Shown piece after piece: positions 12,346 through 25,185 of a stretch of 64,000 nt of DNA. The DNA comes from Cinclus cinclus. Lineage: Eukaryota; Chordata; Aves; Passeriformes; Cinclidae. Under the pieces are notes generated by a model, which searched no databases, had not been told where the DNA came from, and saw only the letters and a program-made list of their open reading frames with translations. A program made the translations under genes and the position numbers. The stretch's first letter is position 1, and each line of letters starts with the position of its first letter. The stretch is from positions 137,779,762 to 137,843,761 of the forward strand of contig NC_085046.1 of the NCBI RefSeq assembly GCF_963662255.1, in the 5' to 3' direction.

Positions 12346-14079
12346 GGTCAGATTTATCTCAGGTCTACATGTATTATTTTTTGCACTGTAGACTCAAGTG
12401 CACAACTCTCATTATGGAATGACTGGGAAAGGAAATTCAGCATCAGAAAGGAAATCTCCCCAGTCCCTGCAGGCTTGGAGAAGGAAGAAAAGAGACTGAC
12501 TTTCAGACAAGAGGTCTCCTATACAGAAAGCCAGAAAAGTGATGAGTGTTGCCTGACAGCTGTCCCTGTAGCTGAGCACCCTGTAAGACCAGGAACCTGT
12601 CTGCCATGTGAGGACAGATGTTTTTCATTTTGTGAGATTTCCACAAGACATAATGAAAAATATCCACACTGAAAGGGCATACATATGCAAAATGTGTCGT
12701 AGAGTGAGAAGTGTGAAAGAGAAAGGAGAAAGGTAAAGTGCATCTTTTCAATTATGGGTAAATAATCAGCAATTTTGTGAAATGTGTGGATGGTTCTTGT
12801 GTAATTCTCTGTGCCCTGTGCACCCACAAACATCAGAAAATTTGCTCCTGGGAGCACTGCTGTCCTAAAACAAAAGAAAACAAGGAAAATGAAAATGGGT
12901 TTCTGAGATCTGATACCAAGTTTTGAGGACAGAACCACACGGGAGACTGGAGTCATGGCCAGAATCCAAGCACTTCATTACGTTGTGCCATTTCTTAAAT
13001 AAAAGGCAGTTAAAATGCATGAACTTGTGAAGTTGCACTGCAGTGTAGGCATTAAGCTTCTCTTTGCACATTAGGGTACTATTTGGCAAACAATATTTGA
13101 GCTAGTTGTGCAAAAAGACATCACAAGACCATACATAGGCTGTGAATGTCCAGTGGGACACTTTTAAAAATCTGTGTCTGTTAAAATTGTGTTTTGGTGA
13201 GTTTATGAAGGTTTTGTATATATAAATCCCTTAAGCCAGATTTATACTCAAGAGTACATTATCTGTATTGCATTGTTAATGTAATTACAAAGCATTCATG
13301 GTGTGACCACAAGCACAGTTTCCCCCAAAATTGGAATAAAAACATGAGTAGAATTTTTCTATGACAGTTTTGTGGGGGTTTTTTGGTTTGGTTTGATTTG
13401 GTTTGGTTTGGTTTGGTTTGGTTTGTTTTTTTTGTGTCCACCAGCATTAGCTAGGAAACTCTCAATGCCTTTGACTGAAAAAATTCAGTGAGCTAAAATG
13501 TGCAGGCTCAGGAACATGGAATCAGTTTCCTAACAGGTCTCCAGATTTAGGTTGGAAAGATTGACACAAAAAATTGACACTCTTAACCTGGATAATCTAT
13601 ATTTCAAGAGCAAGCACTATAGAACAGTGAGCAAGATGCAGTACAGGAAAACAGCAGGGCTTCTAAGATTACTTTGTGTGAGATAACATTAAGGCCATGG
13701 AAAAATCCTAGCAGAAAAGAATGAAGAAGCAATGTGCAAAAACTTTCTCTTAAAGGCCAAGAAGCTGGAAAAATGACAGAACATATGCAGTTTAATCTAA
13801 GCAAAGTAAAGGGAAGTTGGACAATGTCTGAGAAGAGCTGACATGCCCATGAGAAGCCTGAACTAGAGATACCATGAAAGGGGACTTCCAGGGGAAAATT
13901 CTCAGGAATGTTCAAGACAGGTGAGGATGCACTGGTAAGGATGCACATGAGGATTTTTCAGGCTGATCCTGTATCTTATTTACTGGCAAAACCAGTTTGG
14001 AATTGTTTAGATTTTCTAGTTAAAGCTCATTCTGGTAGCCCCTCACATAACCCAGTGCCATAGTTTTTGCTCCTTTCCT
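12346..14079. other. Unique non-coding stretch with a microsatellite
   Basis: Apart from the TTTGG tract near 13.4 kb no element was recognised. An open frame of 145 codons on the minus strand (12519-12956) has no recognisable domain and is probably chance. Confidence 0.55.
13382..13425. repeat. (TTTGG)n microsatellite
   Basis: About nine TTTGG units with one TTTGA variant, flanked by T-runs on both sides. This is a simple pentanucleotide repeat. Confidence 0.95.
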
Positions 14080-14290
14080 CTACATTAGGAAGAATTTCTT
14101 CACTGAAAAAGCTGCCAAGCATTGGAATGAACTGCCCAGAAGGTGGTGGAGTCAGAATCACTGGAAGTGTTCAAGAAACAACTGGATGTGACATTTAGTG
14201 CTATGGTTTAATTGACATCATGGTGTTTCATCCCAGGTTGGACTCAATGACCCTGGAGGTCTTTTCCAGTCTTAATGATTCTGTGATTCT
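14080..14290 (+). mobile_element. CR1 LINE, 3'-end fragment
   Basis: The sequence starts at a typical 'TAGGAAGAATTTCTTCACTG' segment and covers the last ORF2 codons and the 3' UTR. It ends in the CR1 terminus GATTCTGTGATTCT at 14277-14290. The 5' truncation to about 210 bp is usual for CR1. There is no poly-A tail, as expected for the family. Confidence 0.92.
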
Positions 14291-14814
14291 TGACCTCATC
14301 CATTTCTATTTTTGCAGAGGTTCAGATAAACTCTGAAATTTGTGGCTTACATTCTTCAATTAGTGCTTTTTGCTGAAGAGTGAGATTAAACATGAAGAAG
14401 TGCAGGAAGGAGAGCTTTGAGTAATGGAGTTGAAGCAATGGGTTATTTTGAGACAGCAGTGATGAGACCAAGAGACAGATGCCCTAACTCTCCTACCTCT
14501 TGCATAAGGCAACAGTCAGGCTCTCCATGGGAAGGGTCCACATTTCCAGCTGGTATTTAGTCTTAGGAGAACACTGAAATCTGTGTGTGCTCTGTGTTCA
14601 CAAATAAGAAATCAGCCAGTGCTGTAATATGTAATGTCCAAGGCTCTTTATCATCTTCATTGTTTATTTCTGCTGTGCAGCATTATAGCAAGTGTATTGG
14701 ACTGGGATCTTTGTTTTTGAACATTCAAAATTTTATCATCCTGTGCAATCAATCTGTAACAGGTCAGTTGCTCTTTAGTTTTATGATCCTCTGTTAGATG
14801 TGAGAGTTTACATA
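14291..14814. other. Non-coding spacer
   Basis: Nothing recognised between two CR1 pieces. There are only short, featureless open frames. Confidence 0.55.
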
Positions 14815-14870
14815 AAGTCGAAGAATAATTTAGGTTGGAAAAAACCTTTCAGATCATCAAGTGCATCTGT
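14815..14870 (-). mobile_element. Short CR1 3'-end relic
   Basis: Reading the plus strand, AGAATAATTTAGGTTGGAAA and the following CCTTTCAGATCATCAAGT match the reverse of the CR1 3' UTR. Only about 55 bp remain, so the subfamily cannot be told. Confidence 0.65.
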
Positions 14871-17705
14871 TAACAGAAGACAGATCTTCACATCTCATCT
14901 CATTACTGATGCAGAATGGAATTTTCCAGATAATCTGCTCAAATGATCAAATGAAAAGCATTAATTTTTTGCGACTTGCTCATTATTTAAAGTGCCTTCT
15001 CCTTTTCCTCCTAGGGCTCCTGTGCTTAATGTATAGACCTCTTGCAGATATTGGTTTATTTGCAGGATATGTCTATGTTCATTAGAGACAGTGAAAAAAA
15101 AAAGAGAGACTATATGAACATTATAGCAGCAAAAGGGATAAGTCATATGTAAAAAAAAAACCCAAAATTCTGCATAGCAGGAGGGAAAAAAATGTGAAGA
15201 TATTGCAGACATCTAAAAGCAGAAATCACCCAGGCATTCAACACTTCTAAAAGCTTGTAGTACTTAAAAAAATCTACCCACTCCTTTGCTGGAACCAAAG
15301 AGAAGATCAGCAAGATGAAGATAGAGGACTTTATCCACTCTTACATTAATCTAAAGAGAAAGAAGTCTATGACATCTAGACTGTATAAAGCCAAGTTTTA
15401 GATCTGTCACTGATGTCTGTTCAAAGAGTTGTTACTGCATTCCAGCACAGGAGATTACATGGCACATGGCAGCAGCTATACCCCTCCCAGTGCAATGCAA
15501 TCAGAAAATGCCCATGATGATATTTAGTTAGCTATTAAATTCGATTTAATTTTCATAGTGCTGCATATTTGTGAGCTGGCTGTGCCCAGAGACATGAAAG
15601 AAATTGTGAGCAGAGTTGGAACAGCTCAGCAGGGGAAGCTGGAATAGCTTGTATCTGGGAAGGAACTGGACAGGGTCTGATGTGTCCCTCCCAGTGCTAA
15701 GCACTGAGCAGTCTCACAAGCCATCTTCCCAACCTTGCTGGGCTCTAAGAACATGCAGCAATTTAGATGAATGACTTCAGGAGCACACAAAAGTCAGAAC
15801 CTTAATTTCTGACATCTCAAAAGTAAGCCTTGGGGACTGGGGCTCAGAAAGAGTGGCAAGAGCCAATCTGAGATGCAGAAGGCAGCACAGGATAGCTGGG
15901 GGCTGAAGTCCTGGTGATGTTGGTGTGGACAGCAGGACATATCTGTAAATTCAGTGGGACACAATTTCAGCCCAGGCAAGGAACAAGGATGGTGAGTCCA
16001 GCAAGCATGGAGCTACCAGCAGAGCTGGGCAGTGTCAGGTGGCAGGAGAAGAGCTGTGTTGCTGCAGCTCAGCACCCATTATTCTATCCTCAATAGCTGG
16101 ATGTGCAGCATCCTGTCATATATCTATCGCTAAATTAATTCAATTAAATGGGCCTAATGATACACAAATTGGCATATGGCTCTATTTCTGTTTCTGTTCT
16201 CAGTCCAAGTAAAACATGTTATTACATTTCATTTTGACTTTAACCTCCAGAAATCAAAATTGTAATATTTCCAGCTATTGTAGCATTGTCTTTCTCAAGA
16301 GATGTGCAGGAAAGTTTTCTGTGCCATCAGGGTTAAAAAAAATGCATGCAGGAATTGAGCAGCAGTGTTTGTGCAGGAGGACGTTTGGGGAGATGAGGAA
16401 GGTGACAAGTGCAGCAGACACCTGTCATGGTGAACACATCTCTGCTTCCTAAATTTCAGAACTCCTACTTAGAAATGAAGAAATTTTAGGAGTTTATTCT
16501 AGATATGATCACAAGGTAAGAGCAAGATCTTGCCTCCTCACTGAGACCAGGGAAATTCTGTCATTTTGCCATGAGTATGTATTAGCTGTGTTAGATGAAA
16601 GTCGAGTACTCAGCCTACTAGGAAGAACATGATTTCTGACATTCCCATATATGAGGTTTCATCCTTCAGCCTTCCAAAAACTATTTGTGTAAGCCTTGTA
16701 CAGCTGGAGTGGAGATTGTAAATATTGTGTGGGGGAAAATTGTGCTTTACATAAAAACAGTGGAAGAGTGAAAGTTTAAAAAAATCCCATACACACTTGC
16801 CATCATCCTACTCTAATTTGTCTAATATGTGTCTGCCAAAACTCTCTTTCTCAGCTGTCAGTCTAAACTCATCTGCATGAATATTAATTTTCTCTGAACA
16901 CTATTATATTTGACGTTTTTTCCCTTTCACCAGTGCAGCACAGTTCTCTGTGGATGCCTCCTATTCTACAGATATTCTTTGTAAGTAAAGATATGCTGGT
17001 CTTGCTCTTCAGTTCCCCAGCTGCTGTAACTCCTTTTTGTCCATTTTGATGGAGAAAGACCTTAGAACTCCAGGTCACAAAGTTATTTGTGCCTCAGTTA
17101 GTCTTCCATAACATCAAAGAAAAATTTTAAATGTCAGAGGAGATGTTTTTATGCCTATGCTCAGATACATGTCTGTATCTAAATAGAACAAATCTTTCTT
17201 TCCCAAAACAAGTGCATTTTATCTTCTTTTGGACATAAGTCACTTGGGGAAGAAAGTGCTTTTGTGACACAGACCAGAGAGTGTTGCAGATGGAAGATAA
17301 ATGCTAAATAATAGATTGATAATAGAAAAATGGGGAGATGAAATTGGGGTACCTGTAAAAGCCTTTTTTCTACCCAATGAATGTTTTTCCTTCAATACAT
17401 ACTAGTTATTTTTTTCAGATAAAACCAGGAAAATTGATTTGATGTTAAATAGTGAAACCAGAATATTTTTCCTTACAGAGTAGCCATAAACTAATTTGGA
17501 GTGTAAAATGTTACAATTATATAGTTCTATAGCAATATATGTTAAATTTTCTAATGAAAATTATTTAAATTGTGGCTATGGAAATATTTTTTTCTACAAG
17601 AAAAGGTGCTAAACATAAATATGATGCAAACTCTGCCTTCTCCTTATAATTAGAAATACAAGACATCACTCTTGATGAATCTCTCTTGTGTTTTGATCTG
17701 TCTTA
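14871..17705. other. Unique non-coding stretch
   Basis: No gene, CR1 or SINE recognised. Short A- and T-runs occur (for example 15092-15101 and 15150-15160). Open frames are at most about 83 codons and show no domain. Confidence 0.55.
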
Positions 17706-19088
17706 GGAATCCAGAGAGGTCCCAGCTGTTGGAAGCTGGCAAACATTGTCCCAATTTTCAAGAAGGGCAAGAAGGAGGAACCCAGAAACTACAGGCCTGT
17801 CAGTCTCACTTCAGTACCTGGCAAAGTTAAAGAAAATTTTATTCTGAGAGGTATTGAAAAACACCTGAAAGACAGTGCAGTCGTAGGTTACATCCAGCAT
17901 GGCTTCATGAGAGGAAAGTCCTGATATCAAACCTGATTTCCTTTCATGTCAAGGTAACCCACCTAGGTGATCAAGGGAAGTTAATGTAGTGTTTTTAGAT
18001 TTCAGTAAATCTTTTAGTACTGTCTCTCAGAGGATCCTTCTGGACAGCACACAGCTAGTTAAACACATGGGATGGGTGAGCAACTGGCTGATGGGTCAGG
18101 CACAGTGGGTTATAGTGAATGAGGTGACATCAGACTGGCAACCTGTCACTCATGGGGTTCTGCAGGGCTTCATCTCGGGCTGTGTGCTGTTCATCTTCAT
18201 AAATAACTGAGACACAGGACTGCAAGGGACATTGAGCAAGTTTGCAGGATGATACAAAACTGGGAGGAGCTGTTGACTCCCTCAGAGGCAGGGAGACCCT
18301 GCAGCGAGGTCTTAACAAATTTGAGGGCTGGGCAGTCTCCAACAGTGTGAAGTTTAACAAGGGCAAGTGCTGCACCTAGAATGGGGCAGCCCTGGATATA
18401 TGTACAGACTGGGGAATGAGAGGCTGGAAATCTGCACTGAAGAAAGGGACCTGGGGGTTGATGTCAAGTTGACCATGAGCCAGCAGTGGCCTGGCAGCCA
18501 GGAGGGCCAACCCTGTCCTGGGGGCATCAGGAACAGCATCACCAGCCAGGCAGGGCAGGGGATTATCCTGCTCTGCTCTGCTCTTGGGCAGCCTTACTAA
18601 ATACTGTGTGCAGTTCTGGGTGACACAATATAAGACACTAAGCTATTAGAGAGCAACCCAAAGAGAGCAAGAATGGTGAAGGTCCTTGAGGGGAAGCTAT
18701 ATAAGGAGCCTGAGGTCACTTGGTTTGTTTAGTCTGGAAAAACTGCAATGAGGGGAAACCAACTTCCTTGTGAGGGGAAGAGGAGGGGTAGGCACTGATC
18801 TCTGTGGTCAGCAGTGACAGGATCTGAGGGAATGGCCTGAAATTGTGTCAGGGGTGGTTTAGGTTGGGCATTAGAGAAAGGTTCTTCACCAGAGAGAGGC
18901 TGGGCACTGAAACAGGCTTCCCAGTGTAGTGGTCACAGAACCAGCCTGACAGAGCTCAAGAAGCATTTGGACAATGTTCTCAGGCACATGGTGTGACTCT
19001 TGAGGATGGTCTTGTGCAGGGCCAGGAGCTGGACTCGTGGTGGGGGTCCTTGTGGGTCCCTTCCAGCTCAGCATATTCTCTAATTCTG
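17706..19088 (+). mobile_element. CR1 LINE, long 5'-truncated copy
   Basis: This CR1 covers the reverse-transcriptase and C-terminal parts of ORF2 plus the 3' UTR, and ends with a degenerate terminus (TATTCTCTAATTCTG) at 19088. It lies about 0.65 kb before a second CR1 in the same orientation. That copy differs in sequence, so the two are separate insertions rather than a duplication. The ORF2 part is described as a separate pseudogene entry. Confidence 0.93.
17733..18985 (+). pseudogene. CR1 ORF2 reverse-transcriptase fragment, broken
   Basis: This is the remains of a jockey/CR1-type ORF2 protein, which reverse-transcribes LINE RNA at the nicked target. Visible landmarks are the N-Y-R-P-V-S-L-T-S motif at 17787-17813, an L-D-F-S-K-S-F segment (motif A region) just after 17995, and a G-V-x-Q-G-like segment (motif B region) near 18150. 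The catalytic F-A-D-D region at 18241-18254 has gained one base, so the frame is lost exactly there. Further stops and frameshifts occur upstream (the TGA after the G-K-S segment near 17922) and downstream. The longest open piece is 74 codons (17989-18210). The element cannot encode an active protein. Confidence 0.88.
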
Positions 19089-19737
19089 TTTGCTGGGGAA
19101 GTTGTTGACTATGGCTGAGAGGATAATGAAGCACAGTTTCAATTGCAGTATCCAGTGGGAACACAATAACTTCAGTGCTTTATCTCCCCATTCCCTTAAA
19201 TTTACAGCATCTTGGGTAATTCAGCTTGTGCTGGGTGAAGAGGTTCAGCTGAGTTAATAAATGCTACCCTCACTTACTTCAAACAGTGCACTGAAATTTA
19301 CTTCCCCAAAGCACATCAGGTGTGATGAACAGCATCTGCTGTTTCTAATGACCTTGTTTAAAGGAATAAAATGGATCTCAGAAAACAGTTTTTCCATGCT
19401 AGGCCTATTGTTGCATGAAAAAGATCTCAGTGCTAAAAGCAAACAGACAAGGTGCAGGGCTAGTTTGTGCAATTCAGTAGTGATCTTGCCTCCATTGGTT
19501 GGAACTGACATAAAACCATGCCAAGCTGTCACTTTGATGAGATACACCCCTATGGTCCTGGTTACTGGGTCTTAAAACTTCCCTCCTGTTCAAAATCCCA
19601 GATCAAACAACATGTCTAGCTATGGCTGTCAGAGGAGATAGGACTCCCGTAAGGGAAATTCAAGAATGAAGATCTTATGGGTGCACTGTTTGTCAATTCA
19701 CTACTTGTTTTTTTTTTTTTTTCCTGCTATGTCTAGA
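19089..19737. other. Spacer between two CR1 copies, with T15 tract
   Basis: About 650 bp without a recognised element. Overlapping frames on both strands (19254-19575, about 100 codons) show no domain. A run of 15 T lies at 19708-19722, just before the next CR1. Confidence 0.55.
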
Positions 19738-20632
19738 AAGTGTCCTAATCAGAGACCAGTGACAAATGTCATTCCTCGGGAATTGGCATTGGGACTGGCA
19801 CTGTTTGACATCTTTGTCAGTGACATGGACAGTGGGATCCAGTGCACCCTCAGCAAGATTACCATAGACACCAAGCTGTGTGGTGCTGCTGATGCTCTGA
19901 AGGGAAGGGATGCCATCCAGAGAGGCCTGGTGGAAAGGTGAGCCCATGCAATCCTCACGATGTTCAGTGAGGCCAAGTGCAGAGTCCTGCACCTGGGCTG
20001 GGACAACCCAAAGCATAAATATAGGCTGGGCAGAGAATAGATTGAAAGCATCTCTGGGGAGAAAGACTTGGGAAAGTTGTTGGTTGACAAGAAGCTCAAC
20101 ATGAGCTGACAATATGTGGTTGTGGCCTGGAAAGCCAAATGTGTCCTGGGCTGCATCAAAAGGAACATGACCTTCAGGCCAAGGAAGGTGATTCTCTTCT
20201 GCTTTGCTCTTGTGAGGCCTCACCCGGAATGGTGCATCCAGCTCTATGGACCTTATAATAATAAGGATATGGACCTTAGAACAAGTCCAGAGGAGCGTCG
20301 TGAAGATGATCAGAGGGCTGGAGCACCCCTCCTGTAAATACAGGCTGAGAGCTGGGGTTGTTCAGCCTGGAGAAAAGGCTCTGATCTAGCCCTATAGCAG
20401 CCTTGCCATGCCTAAAGGGGCATGCAAAAAAGGTGGAGAATGACTTTTGACTTTTAATAGGGTCATGCGTGATAAGACTAGGGGCAATGGCTTTAAACTG
20501 AAAGAGAGTCAGTTCAGATTAGGTATAAGGAAGAAGTTATTTACTGTGAGGGTGGTGAAGCACTGGAATAGGTTGCCTGGAGAAATTGTGGATGTCTCAT
20601 CCCTGGAAGTCTTCAAGACCAGGCTTGGATGA
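19738..20632 (+). pseudogene. CR1 ORF2 C-terminal fragment, broken
   Basis: The reading frame opens at the palm-domain segment before the catalytic motif. Where family members read F-A-D-D-T-K-L this copy reads I-T-I-D-T-K-L, so one of the two catalytic aspartates and the preceding residues are lost. Stops and frame changes follow near 19940, 20040 and 20335. The last open part (20447-20632) keeps the conserved C-terminal pattern H-W-N-R-L-P-G-E-I-V-D with the usual ending L-E-V-F-K. It is not functional. Confidence 0.88.
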
Positions 20633-20762
20633 GGCTATGAGAAACTTGGTCTAGTGGAAAATGTGCCTGCTTGTGGCAGGGGTGACAGGGGGGTTGACAC
20701 TACCAATCTTTATGGTCCCTTCCAACTCAAACCATCCTGGAATTTTAGGAGTTCATGATTCT
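19738..20762 (+). mobile_element. CR1 LINE, 5'-truncated copy of a different subfamily
   Basis: It begins inside the reverse-transcriptase coding region and runs through the ORF2 C-terminus into the 3' UTR. It stops at the CR1 terminus with CATGATTCT at about 20762. The wording of the 3' UTR and the C-terminus differs from the 17.7 kb copy, so this is an independent insertion. Confidence 0.94.
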
Positions 20763-23700
20763 AACTGTGGTTGTGTGTTGCCACTAAGCTTTGTTTTTGA
20801 GGCAACAAATAGCTCAAAAAGGTAAAACTCACCCCATTATGATGACAAAAAACATTGGTCCATTTGTTTCATTCACAAGGTTGCATATTTGAGCTCTTGA
20901 CTTTGCTGCATCTTGACTCTCTGACATCATATTGGTGATGTCCTCTCTCACCATGGGCAAACCCTGGGTGCCTACTAACCCCGTACATACAGACACATGG
21001 AGACATCCACCTGTTGGCTCCAGACATCACTTTTAAGAAAGGGGTTTTTTACCAGAGTCCATGGGAGTCTGACTTGTTGGTGATAATTTGGACTGTCCTC
21101 TAGGCTGACTTTACCCACTAAAGCTTTGCACTCTTCTAGGAGCATTTCTGGAGATATGAAGCCAAGATGGTAGCTCAATTTCTGACCATTTTCCTGCTTC
21201 CCCCAGTCCCTCTGTGTGAGCTGCTCCCTGTGGCACCAGCCAGTGCTAGTAAGGTGGAGGGAATGTTTCCCTATGTCTACAAGAGCTGCTTGCCACTTGC
21301 ACCAGCAGCAGAGCTGCACTGGCATCACCTCAGCAACCACAGAGAGACCATCTCAACACCATCTCTGATATACAGAGATGTCCTATTACACCCAGGCATT
21401 CCTGCAGATCCCTTTGAGAGGCTTCTCTTTCTCCATGGCTCACAGAGGGTCTCAGGCAGGGAGCTTGCTGAGTGGGGTGTTTTAGTCCCATACTGCATGG
21501 TGTGGGGCACCCCATGCTGCCTCAGGGTGCATCAGCACTTCCCTTTGCTTACTGGGAGTCTTTTCAGTTTGTCAGGTTTTCAACTCAAGGTTAAGTAAAA
21601 TGAACAAACCCCCTCCCTGGCCAGCACAACAACTCTGAAAAAGGTGGAAATACAAATCTCCAAGTGGTTGGCTCTGAAAGATGATTTATTTGCTTCTGGG
21701 GCTGAGGCCATGTTTGTTAATTTGTTTCATTTTGTGTTCATCCTTATCCCAGTATCCCTCTGGGAGGAGGAGGAAGGGTTGGAAACAACCTGTCTCAGTG
21801 GTGAGGAACAAAATGTTCATTCAGTGAATCTTGTTGATTGCAATCTACTGGATAACTTCTGCACATTTTGCTTTTAATTAACTACTATACATTTTCTTGG
21901 GATTAGTGACTTGTCAGCATTTTTGGAAGCTGGTGCTAGGAATTTGAAATAATAACAGCATTTATCTTCTGCATGGACACAGTGTGGTTAGGCTGATTAA
22001 AATAGGTGAGAAGTTACAACAAGTTTTCTAAAGTCTGAAAGTGAAAGAGGGGAGAAGTTTGGGGTATTTTTATAATTTCAATTTACAATTATATTCTTTG
22101 CGTTAGTAGACAGAAAAGAACCTATTATCTTTCTCGTAAGTAAATATCATGAAATAAGTTTTCTGTCTGTCCAAGCTTTTCCCTGATGAATCCTGGCCTT
22201 AGTTGCTGATCAAACTCCTCATCTCTTCAGACACAGGCACTCTGGTGCAGAGAGGAAGAATTTAAGTTGCTATCCAGGCAGGCACACCAGTACCTGCTGA
22301 AGTTTATTCCTATTTGAGGCCAAATTTACACCCATTCTCTCAGCAGGCTCCAAAAGACTGTTAAATCTCACAGAAATGGGCTTTACCAGGAAATAGACTA
22401 GATTAAAAACAAGGCACCCCTCTACCCCTTGCCAAACCATAAACAATAACAGAGCTGCTTAGGAGCTGTTGTGGTGACTTCTGGCTCCTTCTGGGGCATC
22501 CCTCTGGAAGTGATAGTACTGGCTCAGGGCACAGGTGAGGGGACACTGTGTTCAGGCTGGAAACTCTGGTGCTGGCGTGATGTAAGTCACCCAGACTCGG
22601 CATCTCTGAAGATTTGTTGCTGCAGTTATAGTTAAGACTGATGAGTATGTAAATGAGGTAGAGTTTTTTAATACAAACCCAAATTCTACAGATTTTCTGT
22701 GTGCTAATCTCTGTTATAATGAGGACAAAAGTCTTACCATTGATCACAGAGATAGGTACTGAGCCCCTGGGTCTGGAGGACAGCTGCATCCAAATGCTGA
22801 GCAGCACCATGTCCCTGAGCAGTGCTTTCAGACTCAGTCCTCAGTGTAAATCAGGATTCCTTTGAAGTTGTGCTGCTTTATCCCATCTGAGGGATGGGGC
22901 ACTGAAGTACAATCCTTGGGAGTTGCTGGTGGGCAAGATTCTTTTTTTTAAGTCTTTGGTCTGCAAATAAAAAACAACACTGGAAAATGTTTTTAAGCAA
23001 ACATCTGCATTAAACCTGCCTACATTTCTAGACTGAAATTATTTCCATTAGCTTTCAGCCCTTGTAGCTGATCATTGTTTGAAATTGTGGGGGAGAGAGG
23101 GAGACCTTTCAGGAAGCAATAAAGAAGACCATGTCTCTGTGTGCCAGTGAGATTTGATAGGTGAGGAAATAAAGCAGAATAACTTCAAACTGAATCTGAA
23201 TGTTAACCTTATTTTCAAATTTTTTCATATTTTAAAAAAAATACACTGACATTTCTACATACCATGTATTTAAAAGGTTTCTCCTTTTAGAAGGGATGTT
23301 GATGCATGGACTTTTTTTTGGAGAATTTATTGCAATTAAACTGTTGACCAAAGAACTGCAAAGGAAAAATACTACTCAATATTTATTTAAAAGCATGCTA
23401 GAACCAGCCGTTTAGTTAATTACTGTCTCTTTCCAACAATGAAACAAATGCAGCACTCCATCCTTTTTTGGTACTGTGGCAGCACCTAGAGGATCTTGAT
23501 AGAGATGTCACCTTGTTACACGGCTGAGTACTGCAGACACATACACAAATAGAACTCAATAGCCATTGTCTCAAGCACCTAAATTTTTAAACACTTGCAT
23601 CTCATGGCATAGCACTTCTTAGGACTTCCCTAAAGAGGAGTTTTCCTGAAATTGTCATTAATCTATCACTTTGGTAATAAACAGTTATTAAGTGCTTATT

Positions 23701-25185
23701 GTTATTTGGTATTAACGTCTGCTTCCTTAATGTCAAGGAACTGAAACAATTACAGTACTTGAATAAACAGCAGCTGGTATGTGGCTTGAAATGGTGGATA
23801 ATAAATTATTTATAATGAAAACAACTAAGGGTATATATTTTCTGCCTAGCAGCAAACACAGAGAGCTTCCCAACTACATTGTTTTTGACTTTCAGCAGAA
23901 ACAACATGATCATTTCAGTGTCAGATGCAGCGCACCTGTACCTGAGTTCCTCTGTTCTGTATGATTTTTAAACATCCTTCTTCTCTGAGAGAAGCCACAA
24001 TGCTTTTAATGGCTGAGTTCACTTTATTTGTCCATATTCTTCTTGGTAATGTCTAGAGGAGGAAACTTTGCTGCATGTTGCTCTTGAATTTGGCAGGTTT
24101 GGAAAAGAAATTGCTAAGCTCTCTAAGACAAAACTCAATTTTTCTAGCTTTAAATTCAGTACTGAAGGATACAGCTTTGTCAAGGTTAACCTAGCCCTGC
24201 ACAGTGATTTGGATGGATTGGGATGTAAATCTTCAGGAGTTACCAAAGATCTGAGCACAGATCACAGAGGCAGTAAAATAGTCAATATGAAACACTGCCA
24301 GTATTTGTAACCTTGTCTCCTTCTGCCCTGCACTCCTGTGATGTGATCACCAATGGAGCAGAGGAAGGACCATCAAACAGATCCTGACATAGTTAACAAA
24401 CACTGAGTTCCATTTTTGATTTAAACAACAGCAGAACTAGAGCTGCATATAAGAAGTACTGAGTAGTCATGTGGTGAATGCATAATAAACAGATTTATAG
24501 CTCTTTTTTTTTTTTTCTCCAGCTGCTATTAGTAAGAAAATAAAGGCAAGATTGCCTAAATACAAAAGAGAAATTTAATCTTCATCTAACCATAGTGATG
24601 CATGGCAGGGAGAAACACAATCCATCTGTGCTTTCTCTGACAATGCTTTCTACCATTTGTTTTAGAGAAAGACATAAAGTTCTCATAATGCATCTGGATA
24701 GTTATGAAATACTCTTGCTACTGTGTGAGAGAGAAAGCATTTCTTTCTGAGTTCTGTCATCAATGCTTCTTGAAACATGAAGATTATCTCTTGTAATCAT
24801 TATCCTGCCAAGGACAGCTGCAGAGTCCATGTTTAGTCAGGGACTGTATGTGCTAAAGCCTGGAATAGCTGCACTGGGTAATGGAATTACCCCATATTTC
24901 TCAAAAGGGGAAAGCCTTGATCCCAGATTAGCTAATTTTTTTTTGAGACTGTACTGTGCTTTTCCTCCGTATCTCAAAATTTCGGCCGTAGTATAGGGTA
25001 GACACAGAGAGAGATCCCTTTTGCTCAATCCAAATTAGTTGCCTCTGGCTTTCCTGGCAACAAAGTAAACAAAGGCTGTCTTCTTTGTTTACTTTTGGCA
25101 TAAAGGGTAAAACGTTGCAGCCCTCTCCATGCCCTATCCATGGTGATACTCCCCTTACACTTGTCACTTTGATGTAAAGGTAAGC
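20763..25185. other. Unique non-coding stretch
   Basis: No gene or interspersed repeat was recognised in about 4.4 kb. The largest open frames (21167-21598 plus strand, 143 codons; 22403-22810 minus strand, 135 codons) carry no domain. A T-run lies at about 24506-24518. Confidence 0.5.

Noticed and set aside
12519..12956. 145-codon minus-strand frame, rich in phenylalanine and leucine
   Set aside because: No domain seen. The hydrophobic bias follows from T-rich DNA.
19693..20223. 176- and 139-codon minus-strand frames
   Set aside because: Antisense shadows of the CR1 ORF2 remains at 19.74-20.63 kb.
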